NCBI RefSeq assembly: GCF_014385435.1
Contig: NZ_JACSUD010000003.1
Span: forward strand, 113,537-177,536
Length of the DNA: 64,000 nt
Direction of reading: 5' to 3'
Origin: Alloprevotella sp. Lung230
GTDB taxonomy: Bacteria > Bacteroidota > Bacteroidia > Bacteroidales > Bacteroidaceae
Positions within the stretch are counted from its first letter, which is position 1, and the number at the start of each line of letters is the position of its first letter. Made by a program: the position numbers and the translations under genes. The notes beneath the pieces are model-generated. The model searched no databases, had not been told where the DNA came from, and worked only from the letters and a program-made list of their open reading frames with translations. Positions 55,925-64,000 of the stretch are shown here, piece by piece.

Positions 55925-57679
55925 ATGAAGAAAATCTTTACCACCCTTCTGGGCGTGTTCTGCATAGCCTCAGCGCTGGCCATTCCTGCCAAACGGACAC
56001 CCATCAAGGTGCAGCAACCTGATGGAACGGAACTCACCGTGTTCCTTCGTGGCGACGAGTGGTTTCACTTTTATACTACGGCCGATGGCATTCCCGTGGT
56101 GAAAAACGATCAAGGGGCTTACGTCTATGCTACCGCCGTGAACAACACTATGGTGAGTGCAGCGCCCTTCCACGCCGGCCGTATGTTGGCGCACGATGAG
56201 GGGCAGCGCAGCGTAGCCGAAAAGGAATTTCTGCAAAGCCTCGACGCTCCCACGCTCAAAAAGCACATCGGCACACTGGCCGCTTCGCGCACGGCGCAGC
56301 GCAATCGAGTGCGTGCACAGCGTTCGGTGCAACAGCGGGCTGCCGGAAAATCGACCATCGGCGGCAGTGAAGTGACGGTCGAAGGGAAGAAGCGCGGATT
56401 GATTATCCTGGTGGATTTTCCCGACAAAGAGATGCTTACCTCGCAGAGCGTCTTCAACGATATGGCCAATCAAGTGGATTACAAAGGATATGGCAACTAC
56501 GGCAGCGTGCACGACTATTTCTACGCGCAGAGTTATGGCAAGTTTGACGTGTCGTTCGATGTGGTGGGAGCTTACACCGTGTCTAAGAACATGGCCTATT
56601 ATGGCGGCAACGACGCAGACGGCAACGACCTGCATCCTCAAGAACTCATTGCCGAAGCCTGTAAACTCGCCGATAAGGACGTAGACTATAGAAATTATGA
56701 CTGGAACAATGACGGCGCCGTCGATCATGTCTATGTCATCTACGCCGGTTATGCCGAAGCCGCCGATGCCGACGCAAACACCATTTGGCCGCACCAATGG
56801 TACCTCAGTGGTGCACAGCCCTCGCTGCGCATGACGCTCGACGGAATGATTATCGACTCCTACGCCTGCTCTTCGGAATTGGACGGAAAGAGCGGCAACG
56901 TGCCCGATGGCATCGGTACGATGTGTCACGAGTTCTCCCACTGTCTGGGTCTGCCCGACTTCTACGATACCTCTGGTGACCAATCCAATGTGGGTATGAG
57001 CGGGTGGAGTTTGATGGACTACGGTTGCTACAACAATGGTGGCCGCACGCCCTGTGCCTACACCGCTTACGAGCGCGCTTTTGCGGGATGGATGACCCTC
57101 ACCGAACTCAAGTCGCCGCACGCTGTCAAGGGCATGAAGTGCATCAGCGATGCGCCCGAAGCCTATGTCATCTATAACGGTGCCAACCGCAGCGAATGCT
57201 ACATCTTGGACAACCACCAAGAGAAGGAATGGGACAGCGATGCCGCGGCTTCGGGACTGCTCATCACCCATGTGGACTATTCTGAGCAGGCTTGGGCAGA
57301 CAACGTGGTGAACAATGATGCCAAACGTCTGCGCTGCACCGTGGTGCCGGCCGATAATCTCCGTACGCACAACAGTCTTGCGGGCGATCTCTACCCCAAC
57401 GCTTCCGGCAACAGCGCTCTCACCGACACTTCCAAACCGGCCGCAACCCTCAACACGCCCAATACCGATGGCAAAAAGAGGATGGGCAAATCCCTCACCA
57501 ACATCACCCAGGAAGACGGCCTCATCTCCTTCGATTTCATGGGCGGCTCTCAGACTGCCATCCATTCCCTCACGACGCCTTCGCCCCATCCTGCCGTAGT
57601 CTACGACCTCTCGGGTCGCCGTGTGCAGCGTGCCGACAAGGGCTTCTACATCGTGGACGGCCGCAAGGTCTTGAAGTAA
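55925..57679 (+). CDS. M6 family secreted metalloprotease with C-terminal sorting domain
   Basis: A 584-residue exported protease. Signal peptide: KKIFTTLLGVFCIASALA. The zinc site is GTMCHEFSHCLGLPDFYD (H335, E336, H339; HExxHxxGxxD), which is the M6 (immune inhibitor A-like) type. GKKRGLIILVDFPDKEM and YGSVHDYFYAQSYGKFDVSF are also characteristic. The last residues, VVYDLSGRRVQRADKGFYIV, match the short C-terminal sorting motif common in this phylum. The frame opens at 55724, before the promoter; the ATG at 55925 gives the signal. A role in protein digestion or host damage is inferred. Confidence 0.9.
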   Translation: MKKIFTTLLGVFCIASALAIPAKRTPIKVQQPDGTELTVFLRGDEWFHFYTTADGIPVVKNDQGAYVYATAVNNTMVSAAPFHAGRMLAHDEGQRSVAEKEFLQSLDAPTLKKHIGTLAASRTAQRNRVRAQRSVQQRAAGKSTIGGSEVTVEGKKRGLIILVDFPDKEMLTSQSVFNDMANQVDYKGYGNYGSVHDYFYAQSYGKFDVSFDVVGAYTVSKNMAYYGGNDADGNDLHPQELIAEACKLADKDVDYRNYDWNNDGAVDHVYVIYAGYAEAADADANTIWPHQWYLSGAQPSLRMTLDGMIIDSYACSSELDGKSGNVPDGIGTMCHEFSHCLGLPDFYDTSGDQSNVGMSGWSLMDYGCYNNGGRTPCAYTAYERAFAGWMTLTELKSPHAVKGMKCISDAPEAYVIYNGANRSECYILDNHQEKEWDSDAAASGLLITHVDYSEQAWADNVVNNDAKRLRCTVVPADNLRTHNSLAGDLYPNASGNSALTDTSKPAATLNTPNTDGKKRMGKSLTNITQEDGLISFDFMGGSQTAIHSLTTPSPHPAVVYDLSGRRVQRADKGFYIVDGRKVLK

Positions 57680-57712
57680 GACGCTGCGTCCGAACGCCCA
57701 CCCTTACACACC

Positions 57713-57760
57713 AACGTGGTGCAACCCTCGGTTTCGACCGGGCGTTGCACCACGTTTTTT
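57713..57760 (+). terminator. Terminator after the M6 protease
   Basis: A perfect 13-bp stem AACGTGGTGCAAC / GTTGCACCACGTT is followed by TTTT, with an inner small hairpin CTCGGTTTCGACCGGG. Confidence 0.85.
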
Positions 57761-57809
57761 CTGTGCCTTCGAAGAAACACCGAAGCAGCACAGCTGCCGG
57801 AAAACCGGC

Positions 57810-58955
57810 TCATCCCTGCTTGCGATAGGACAGCGCCGCCCATGTTCCGGAAGCAGCGGCCATCGTGGCGAGGGCAGCGAGCGGCAGACGGAGGTCGGCC
57901 GGAGAGGCCCCTTTGAGATAGAGGCTGCGCATGGCTTCCATGAAGTAGCGGAAGGGATTGACGGCAGCCACCCACTGTGCCCAGTCGGGCATCGAAGCCA
58001 CCGGTGTGAGCAGACCACTCATCAGGATGAAGAGGATGAGAAAGAAGTACATGAGCATCGCGGCCGACTGCATCGTGTCGCTGTGGCACGACACCACCAG
58101 CGCCAGGCTCGACACGATGAGGATGAAGAGCATCGCGAAGAGGAAAAGCGCCGCCACGCTTCCCTGCGGCCAAAGCCCATAGCACACACCGGCCAGCAGC
58201 AGGGCATAGACGAGGAGGAAGAGGCCCACGCACCAATAGGGGATGAGCTTGGAGAGCACGAAAGTGGAAGGACGAATGGGACTCACGTTGATTTGCTCCA
58301 TCGTGCCGCGCTCCTTTTCGCCCACAATGTTGAAGGTGGGGAGAAATCCCACCACGAGCACAAGGAGCATAGCGATGATGGCCGGAATCATGTAGTGCTT
58401 GTAGTCGAGCGTGGGGTTGAATAGATAGCGCGGGGCGAGCGTCAGTGGCCGTTGCCGTACGGCTGTCACCGCATCGGTCGAAGCACCGCTCGGTGTGTCT
58501 GCCGCTCGGACTTTCCCCTCGGCGACGAGCCTTTGCCCGAAGTCGGCCACCACCTGAGAGCAGTAGCCCACACCAAGCCCGGCCTTCGTGCCGTTCACCG
58601 CATTGGCCGCCACCGCCACCACCGCGCGGCCTTCCCGCACCTCACGCTCAAAGCCACGCGGGATTTCGAGGATGAGGTCGGCATCGCCCTCTTCCACCAG
58701 TCGCAGGGCATGGGCAAAGGACGGCACGGCGGCACGCAGGTCAAACTGAGGCGTGGCGCGCACCTTCTCCACCAGTCGGCGGGAGAGCACACCGCCGGCA
58801 TGGTCGACCACCACAACCGAAAGGTGGCGCACCTCCTGATTGGCCGCATGGGGAAATACGAGCACCATCATGAGGGGCATGAAGAGGAACAGCTTGGGGA
58901 GAAACGTGTTGCGAAAGAGTTGCTTGAACTCCTTTGCCAAAAGATAGCGAAGCAT
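57810..58955 (-). CDS. ABC-2 type export permease (second permease of the operon)
   Basis: A 381-residue membrane protein: an N-terminal anchor, a large periplasmic part (VRHLSVVVVDHAGGVLSRRL) and five or six C-terminal membrane segments. NIVGEKERGTMEQINVSPIR is the characteristic cytoplasmic loop of the YhhJ/YbhR type, and IPAIIAMLLVLVVGFLPTFN is a membrane segment. It is the last gene of the TolC/HlyD/ABC operon on the minus strand. It should pair with the permease at 58991-60082. The substrate is unknown (drugs, bile or other amphiphiles are typical). Confidence 0.9.
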   Translation of the reverse strand: MLRYLLAKEFKQLFRNTFLPKLFLFMPLMMVLVFPHAANQEVRHLSVVVVDHAGGVLSRRLVEKVRATPQFDLRAAVPSFAHALRLVEEGDADLILEIPRGFEREVREGRAVVAVAANAVNGTKAGLGVGYCSQVVADFGQRLVAEGKVRAADTPSGASTDAVTAVRQRPLTLAPRYLFNPTLDYKHYMIPAIIAMLLVLVVGFLPTFNIVGEKERGTMEQINVSPIRPSTFVLSKLIPYWCVGLFLLVYALLLAGVCYGLWPQGSVAALFLFAMLFILIVSSLALVVSCHSDTMQSAAMLMYFFLILFILMSGLLTPVASMPDWAQWVAAVNPFRYFMEAMRSLYLKGASPADLRLPLAALATMAAASGTWAALSYRKQG

Positions 58956-58990
58956 AAAAAGGTCGGTGTTGAGAAAGCGGAGAATAAACC

Positions 58991-60082
58991 TTATTCCAAG
59001 CGGAGCTTATAGTTGCGCAGGGCAATGGCGAGGATGCCCCCGAGCATCACGAGGAGTATCCCTGCCTCGTGCACCACGTGGTCGGGCGTGACACCCTGAA
59101 TCATGAGTTTGCGCGCCGCTTCTATGTACCACCGCGCCGGCACGAAGAGCGACATCCCTTGCAGAACGTCGGGCATACTGTCGATGGGAAATACCATCCC
59201 CGAAAGGTAGAGCGTGGGCAGAATGAGCAGCAGACTCACCATCATGGCCACGAGTTGCGTGCGCGCCAGGGTGGAGATGAGCAGACCGAGGGCCAGGGAG
59301 GTGAGGATGTAGAGCAGACTCACGCTCAGAAACACCCCCACGCTCCCCGCGATGGGCACCCCGATGAGCAGGGTGGAGAGCAGGAGCAGTGTGGCCAAAT
59401 CGAAGCACGAGAGCACGAAGAACGGCACGAGTTTGGCCACCATCACCACCCACGGCGAGAGGGGCGAGACGAGCAGCACCTCCATCGAGCCCATCTCCTT
59501 CTCCCGAACGATGCTCACCGCCGCCATCATGGCGCAGATGAGGGTGAGAATCATGCCCAGCACGCCCGGCACGAAGTTGAACTCGCTCCTTTGTTGCGGA
59601 TTGTAGAGCATACGCGCGGTGAGCCGCACCGGTGCCACGCGGGCGCCATCAGCGGCCGATTGCAGTAGTCCTTGCAGATAGTTGAGACGCATCGAGGCCT
59701 GATTGGGTTCGCTGCCGTCGAGCAACACCTGCACAGCCGGGGCAGCATCGGGGCGAAGGGGGACGGCACAGTCGGCGTTGAGAACGAGCGCTGCATCAAT
59801 ATCACCGCAGCGGAAGGCATGATCCATCTCCTCGGGATGGCGGGCGCGGAGAGCAAGGGTGAAGCGTGGGTTTTGATCGAGCCGCAGGAGCAGCGCGTCG
59901 ATTTTCGGGGTGGGGTGGGGCACGAAGACCGCCACCCGCGTGTTGCGCACATCGGTGGTGATGGCGTAGCCAAAGAGGAGAATCATGAGGATAGGCATGA
60001 CCAGCAGGATGAGCATCGTGCGCCCATCGCGGAAGATGTGGAGAAACTCCTTGCGAACGAAGGAAAGAAAGGCTTTGAGCAT
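58991..60082 (-). CDS. ABC-2 type export permease (first permease of the operon)
   Basis: A 363-residue permease of the YbhS type. The N-terminus FLSFVRKEFLHIFRDGRTM and LILLVMPILMILLFGYAITT are typical, and SIVREKEMGSMEVLLVSPLS is the conserved loop. Later segments include SLALGLLISTLARTQLVAMM and LPTLYLSGMVFPIDSMPDVL. It lies between the double ATPase gene and the second permease gene. Confidence 0.9.
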   Translation of the reverse strand: MLKAFLSFVRKEFLHIFRDGRTMLILLVMPILMILLFGYAITTDVRNTRVAVFVPHPTPKIDALLLRLDQNPRFTLALRARHPEEMDHAFRCGDIDAALVLNADCAVPLRPDAAPAVQVLLDGSEPNQASMRLNYLQGLLQSAADGARVAPVRLTARMLYNPQQRSEFNFVPGVLGMILTLICAMMAAVSIVREKEMGSMEVLLVSPLSPWVVMVAKLVPFFVLSCFDLATLLLLSTLLIGVPIAGSVGVFLSVSLLYILTSLALGLLISTLARTQLVAMMVSLLLILPTLYLSGMVFPIDSMPDVLQGMSLFVPARWYIEAARKLMIQGVTPDHVVHEAGILLVMLGGILAIALRNYKLRLE

Positions 60083-60127
60083 GAGAGGAAAGGAAAAGGA
60101 GATACGGCCGACAGACGCCTGCAGACG

Positions 60128-61570
60128 CTACGAGCGGCGGGCAGTGCGGGCGAGGGCGAAGAAGACATCATACATCGACGTCGCGCCATATTGTGCTTTG
60201 AGGCGGGCGGGCGTGTCGAGGGCAGCAATGCGGCCGTCGACCATGATGGAGACGCGGTCGCAATAGTCGGCCTCGTCCATGTAGTGGGTCGTGACGAAGA
60301 TGGTGATGCCGCGGTCGGCAGCGTCGTAGATGAGTTGCCAGAAGCGGCGGCGGGCATCGGCATCCACACCGCCGGTGGGCTCGTCAAGGAAGACGATGGC
60401 CGGATGGTGGAAGATGGCTACGGAGAAGGCCAACCGCTGTTTCCACCCGAGGGGCATCGTCCCCACGAGGGTGTGGCGTTCGGCCGCCATGTCGAGTTGC
60501 ACCATCAGTTCTTCGGAGCGCCGGGCGATGTCGGTGGGCGACATTCCGTAGATGCCCCCGAAGAGACGGAGGTTTTCCTCCACCGTGAGGTCGTCGTAGA
60601 GGGCAAAGCGTTGGCTCATGTAGCCGATGCGGCGCTTCAAGGTTTCGGCTTCCCTGGCCACGTCGCAGCCCGCCACCACCGCCCGTCCGTCGGTGGGGAG
60701 GGAGAGCCCGGTGAACATACGCATTGCCGTGGTTTTGCCCGCACCATTTGCTCCGAGAAAACCGAAGATTTCGCCCCTCCCCACCTCGAAGGAGATGTGG
60801 TCGCAGGCGGTGAACGTGCCAAATTGCTTGGTGAGCCCTTCGGCCACGATGACCGGCCGTGCGTCGTCGGGACGAGGGCGTGTGGTGAGGGTGGTTTCGG
60901 GCGGCAGCACCTCGGTCGGATCGCCCACAGCCGTCACCTGCCCTTCGGCCAGCAGTGCAACGCGGCGGCAGAGGGCTATCTCCTCTCGATAGGGCGTACT
61001 GGCCACGATAGTGAGCCCCCGCTCACGGTTGAGGCGACTAAGCATCGCCCAGAGTTCGCGGCGCGACACCGGGTCGACCCCCGTGGAGGGCTCGTCGAGC
61101 AGAAGGAGGCGCGGTGCGTGGATGAGGGTGCAGCAGAGGGTGAGCTTTTGCTTCATTCCACCCGAGAGTTTGCCGGCCGGCCGGTCTCGGAAGGGCGCCA
61201 GTTGGTCGTAGATGTCGCGGATGAAGGGATAGTTTTCCGCTACGTTCACCCCGAAGAGGTCGGCAAAGAAGTGGAGATTTTCGGCCACGGTGAGGTCGCG
61301 ATAGAGGGAGAACGTGCCCGGCATGTAGCCGATGGAGCGGCGCAGGCGGCGGTAGGAGCACACCACGTCCTGCCCGTCCACGACCGCCGTGCCGCTGGTG
61401 GGCAGGAGGAGGGTGGCGAGGATGCGGAAGAGGGACGTCTTGCCCGCGCCGTCAGGCCCCACGAGGCCGAACATTTCTCCCTCCTCGATGTCGATGTCGA
61501 TGCCGCGGAGGGCGTGGATGCGGCCGTTGTCGTAGGTTTTGGTGAGCTGTCGGATGGAGATGAAGGACAT
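60128..61570 (-). CDS. ABC exporter ATPase with two nucleotide-binding domains (YbhF-like)
   Basis: A 480-residue protein made of two ABC ATPase domains in one chain. First domain: Walker A LVGPDGAGKTSLFRI, signature SGGMKQKLTLCCTLIHAPRL, Walker B LLLLDEPSTGVDPVSRRELW. Second domain: GANGAGKTTAMRMFTGLSLP, LGWKQRLAFSVAIFHHPAIV and VFLDEPTGGVDADARRRF. This duplicated form is that of YbhF. A GACCTTTG box on the minus strand (61590-61597) is one mismatch from the promoter consensus and could give extra transcription. Confidence 0.92.
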   Translation of the reverse strand: MSFISIRQLTKTYDNGRIHALRGIDIDIEEGEMFGLVGPDGAGKTSLFRILATLLLPTSGTAVVDGQDVVCSYRRLRRSIGYMPGTFSLYRDLTVAENLHFFADLFGVNVAENYPFIRDIYDQLAPFRDRPAGKLSGGMKQKLTLCCTLIHAPRLLLLDEPSTGVDPVSRRELWAMLSRLNRERGLTIVASTPYREEIALCRRVALLAEGQVTAVGDPTEVLPPETTLTTRPRPDDARPVIVAEGLTKQFGTFTACDHISFEVGRGEIFGFLGANGAGKTTAMRMFTGLSLPTDGRAVVAGCDVAREAETLKRRIGYMSQRFALYDDLTVEENLRLFGGIYGMSPTDIARRSEELMVQLDMAAERHTLVGTMPLGWKQRLAFSVAIFHHPAIVFLDEPTGGVDADARRRFWQLIYDAADRGITIFVTTHYMDEADYCDRVSIMVDGRIAALDTPARLKAQYGATSMYDVFFALARTARRS

Positions 61571-61600
61571 GATTTTTTTCTTCGTGCTGCAAAGGTCGGA

Positions 61601-62509
61601 TTATTGTTGTACGGCAGGAGGGGCAAAGCGCACCTCGCCATACATGCCGCGCTTGATGAGGCCATCGTTGAGGACACGCACCTTGACGGCGTAGACGAGG
61701 TTGGCGCGCTCATCGCGGGTCTGGATGGTGCGCGGGGTGAACTCCGCCTTGTCGGCTATCCACACGAGGGTGCCGGGGTAGGCTTTCTTCGCCTTCGTCC
61801 CTTGGTCGGCATAGACGGTGACCTTCTGTCCCAAGCGCAGGGCGGTGAGTTGCGGCGCGTCGACGTAGGCGCGGAGGTAGAGTGTGCGGAGGTCGGCCAG
61901 GGTGAACAGCGGCCGTCCCGGGGCGGTGTACTCTCCCTTTTCGGCAAAGGTGGCGACGACGGTGCCCGTGATGGGGGCGGTGATGCGGCAGTTGCCAATC
62001 TGGTGGTCGAGCTGTGCGATTTGCTCCACGATGGCGTTACTTTGTGCTGAGAGGCTGAGGTTGGCCGCGGCGAGTTGGCTCTGCTGGGCCGCCATCTGCC
62101 GCTGCACCACCGCCATCTGCTGTTCGATGTCGTCGAGCTGCTTGCGCGGTGCGGCCTTGTCGGCCACGAGGGCGGCAAAGCGTGTGCGTTCGTGGCGGAG
62201 GTTGTCCCATTGTTGCCGCAGCGCCGCCACTTGTCGGTCGGTGTCGAGGCGGCGGGCGTCGGTGGCACTGATGTTGGCGCGCAGCTGGCGGCGTTGGAGG
62301 GTGAGGAGCGTACTGTCGATGGTGCCCACCACGCTGCCTGCGGTGAACGCTTGCCCCTCTTCGACATCGAGGGAGAGGAGTTCGCCGGCTTGGCGGGCAG
62401 AGACGGTCACTTCGGTGGCTTCGAAGACGCCCGTGGCATCGGTTTGCGAGGCATTGTCGCTGCATCCGGTGAGGAACAGCAAGGCAGGGAGGAGGAAAGA
62501 TTTATTCAT
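61601..62509 (-). CDS. HlyD-family periplasmic adaptor (YbhG-like lipoprotein)
   Basis: A 302-residue adaptor. Lipoprotein signal: FLLPALLFLTGCSDNASQ. The biotinyl-lipoyl-like half (VTVSARQAGELLSLDVEEGQ, AFTAGSVVGTIDSTLLTLQR) is followed by a coiled-coil region (ALRQQWDNLRHERTRFAALV) and the return strand (ITAPITGTVVATFAEKGEYT). The ATG overlaps the TolC gene stop by 8 nt. The frame remains open upstream to 63031 within TolC in another register; that extension is rejected. Confidence 0.9.
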   Translation of the reverse strand: MNKSFLLPALLFLTGCSDNASQTDATGVFEATEVTVSARQAGELLSLDVEEGQAFTAGSVVGTIDSTLLTLQRRQLRANISATDARRLDTDRQVAALRQQWDNLRHERTRFAALVADKAAPRKQLDDIEQQMAVVQRQMAAQQSQLAAANLSLSAQSNAIVEQIAQLDHQIGNCRITAPITGTVVATFAEKGEYTAPGRPLFTLADLRTLYLRAYVDAPQLTALRLGQKVTVYADQGTKAKKAYPGTLVWIADKAEFTPRTIQTRDERANLVYAVKVRVLNDGLIKRGMYGEVRFAPPAVQQ

Positions 62510-63824
62510 GATTGAGGGTGTTGCGGAGTCGATAGAGGGCTTGAAGGAGTTGGAGATGATGGGCCGAGCGGGCCACGCGCGCTTGGTCTTCGCGGGTGAG
62601 GTCTTGCAGGAGGGCGTGGGCATCGGCCGTGCCGTGGAGGAGGCGTGCGGCTGTGGTTTCCCGCACCTTTCGGCAGAGGTCGATGAGGGTGTCGTCGGAG
62701 CGGAGGAGGGTGCGCAGACGGAGGATTTCCTCGTCTTCCTGTGTGGCTTGGAGCGTTTGGTTGAAGCGAAACACCTCTCGCGCCACCTCGTTCTGCCGGC
62801 GTGCGGCAGCCAGTCGGGCGCGGTCGTTGCGGTAGGTGTAGAACGCCGAGAGGTTCCACACAGCCCGCACGCCGACCAAGGCATTGACCGACCAGCGGCG
62901 GCGGTACATGTCGTTGAAGAGGTTGAGCCCGGGATAGCCGTACCACCCTTGGGCAAAGGCGCTGACGCTGGGGCGGAGCGTGGTGTGGAGCAGCTGATCG
63001 CGGCGGTCGAGGAGTGCAGCGCGGGCGTCAAAGAGGGCCAACTCGGGGCGGTGGATTTCCAGGCGCGACACCGCCGCAGGCTTCGGGCATTCGAGCCGTT
63101 GCACCTCGCTCTCGCTGCGCCCGATGAAGGCCGCGAGCAGGCGTTGCAGACTATGGCGCTGGGCGCGGAGGGAGAGGGCGGTTTGCTCGGCCTTCACTCG
63201 CTCGGCTTGCAGAGTGATGACGTGGCTTTCGACGGCAATGCCGGCCTGCACAGCCGCTGTGAGTTGGCGCACGTTGTCGGCAAGGAGGGTTTGCAGGAGG
63301 GTGTTGTTGTCGAGCTGTTCGTCCACGAGGAGAATACCGAAGAAGAGATTGTCCACCCGCTGCCGCAGGGCATAGAGTTGCACGGCCATCTCTTGCTGCT
63401 GCACGTGGGCATCGGCCTGTGCCACAGCCTTTTGGGAACGGATGTGTCCGCCGTCATAAAGGCGCTGATCGAGATTGAGCGCGAGTTTATACTGGTCGCG
63501 CGCCATCCCTTGTGGGACGGTTTGCCCGGTGGCACGAAGCATCTGCGTGAGGGCGTCGGGCCATTGCGCGACGTCGCTTTGCAGGGTGGCTTGTGCCGAA
63601 GCCGTGATTTGCGGCAACCAGCCCTTTTGGAGGTTGGCCAGCGTGAGCGCCTCGGTTTGCCGAATCAGGTCGGTTTGCCGCACCAGCGGGTAGTGCTGCT
63701 CGGCGAGCCGGTGGCACTCGTCGAGGGTGAGTTGTGCACGCAGTGGAAGGCCTGCAAGCACCATCATGGCCAAGAGGAGCAAAAGATGGTGGCGGAACGT
63801 GGGGAGGGAGGAGGCAGAAATCAT
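62502..63824 (-). CDS. TolC-family outer-membrane efflux protein
   Basis: A 440-residue protein. Signal: FRHHLLLLLAMMVLAGLPLRAQ. TolC-like opening LTLDECHRLAEQHYPLVRQT and TEALTLANLQKGWLPQITAS, then long helices (QKAVAQADAHVQQQEMAVQL, ALRQRVDNLFFGILLVDEQL) and a second copy of the fold. It is first of the five-gene export operon. The ATG at 63824 lies just after the promoter; the ATG at 63980 lies before it and is rejected. Confidence 0.9.
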   Translation of the reverse strand: MISASSLPTFRHHLLLLLAMMVLAGLPLRAQLTLDECHRLAEQHYPLVRQTDLIRQTEALTLANLQKGWLPQITASAQATLQSDVAQWPDALTQMLRATGQTVPQGMARDQYKLALNLDQRLYDGGHIRSQKAVAQADAHVQQQEMAVQLYALRQRVDNLFFGILLVDEQLDNNTLLQTLLADNVRQLTAAVQAGIAVESHVITLQAERVKAEQTALSLRAQRHSLQRLLAAFIGRSESEVQRLECPKPAAVSRLEIHRPELALFDARAALLDRRDQLLHTTLRPSVSAFAQGWYGYPGLNLFNDMYRRRWSVNALVGVRAVWNLSAFYTYRNDRARLAAARRQNEVAREVFRFNQTLQATQEDEEILRLRTLLRSDDTLIDLCRKVRETTAARLLHGTADAHALLQDLTREDQARVARSAHHLQLLQALYRLRNTLNHE

Positions 63825-63848
63825 GAGTGTGAAGGATGGTTGATGCTG

Positions 63849-63856
63849 CAAAGGTA
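63849..63856 (-). promoter_or_regulatory. Bacteroidota promoter (TACCTTTG) for the export operon
   Basis: On the minus strand TACCTTTG lies 25 bp before the TolC ATG. From here to the window end (64000) no gene is recognised. Confidence 0.7.
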
Positions 63857-64000
63857 GGCGCTTTGTAGGACGGTGAAAAGGTTGATACTTTCGATAGATT
63901 GAGCAATTTCGCAGGTGGGGCTGTTTTTCAAAAAAGAAATTGCCGAACAAGGTGCTGAAAGCCAACAGCCGAACCGACATGGCGTGTGCGTGGACTTACT

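Noticed and set aside
62510..63031. N-terminal extension of the HlyD protein to 476 residues
   Set aside because: The extension lies wholly inside the TolC gene in another register. The lipoprotein signal beginning at 62509 marks the true start.

Overview
The window is chromosomal DNA of a member of the phylum Bacteroidota, most likely a relatively GC-rich Bacteroidales of the Prevotellaceae/Porphyromonadaceae type. The evidence is a Mfa/Fim-type fimbrial locus (DUF3575, DUF3868, fimbrillin and FimB/Mfa2 anchor), type IX secretion-like C-terminal sorting domains, a GLPGLI protein beside a TonB-receptor-like protein, an S46 dipeptidyl-peptidase, DUF2027-Smr and DUF3127 proteins, and promoters with the Bacteroidota -7 box TAnnTTTG. 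I cannot name the species from sequence alone.

Layout. 1-2.6 kb (minus): an MCE/MlaD-like protein cut by the window edge and a SPOR-containing N-acetylmuramoyl-L-alanine amidase. 3.4-18.9 kb (plus): a fimbrial locus (DUF3575, DUF3868/OmpA-like, major fimbrillin, Mfa2-type anchor, three more lipoproteins, a 1065-residue leucine-rich-repeat protein with a sorting domain, and a small exported protein). It is split at 5.6-7.9 kb by a dense palindromic repeat cluster with a Y1/HUH transposase gene at its centre. 19-24.4 kb (plus): DUF3127, O-acetylhomoserine sulfhydrylase, miaA, a diacylglycerol-kinase-like protein and mtgA. 24.6-28.6 kb: a 1308-residue exported beta-galactosidase. 29-36.4 kb: tRNA-Met, a SulP transporter, a fused CoA-disulfide-reductase/rhodanese/TusA/DsrE protein, pepD and a flippase-like membrane protein. 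36.4-47.7 kb (plus): rsmA, a MerR regulator, radA, DUF2027-Smr, a two-gene AAA ATPase/DUF4276 module (candidate defence system), an S46 peptidase, an RsmF-like methyltransferase, prmA and an exported protein of unknown function. 47.8-57.7 kb: purA (minus), a VapD-like small protein, a COG2509 flavoprotein, a small Cys-rich peptide, GLPGLI, a TonB-receptor-like protein and an M6 metalloprotease. 57.8-63.8 kb (minus): a complete TolC/HlyD/ABC/ABC-2/ABC-2 export operon.

The most unusual signals are in the intergenic DNA. (1) A REP/BIME-like palindromic repeat family occurs at seven or eight intergenic sites and is greatest in number around the single-domain Y1 transposase (RAYT-like) inside the fimbrial locus. 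(2) A 15-bp near-palindrome with core CTACCTC(A/T)GAGGTAG is arrayed at exactly 21-bp spacing, with 6-bp A/T spacers, at four intergenic loci. (3) A second palindrome type (TTCCCAnGGyTTGGGAA-like) is arrayed at about 22 bp at two further loci. (4) Two related MITE-like elements sit directly upstream of the amidase and DUF3127 genes. These are read directly from sequence; their functions are inference.
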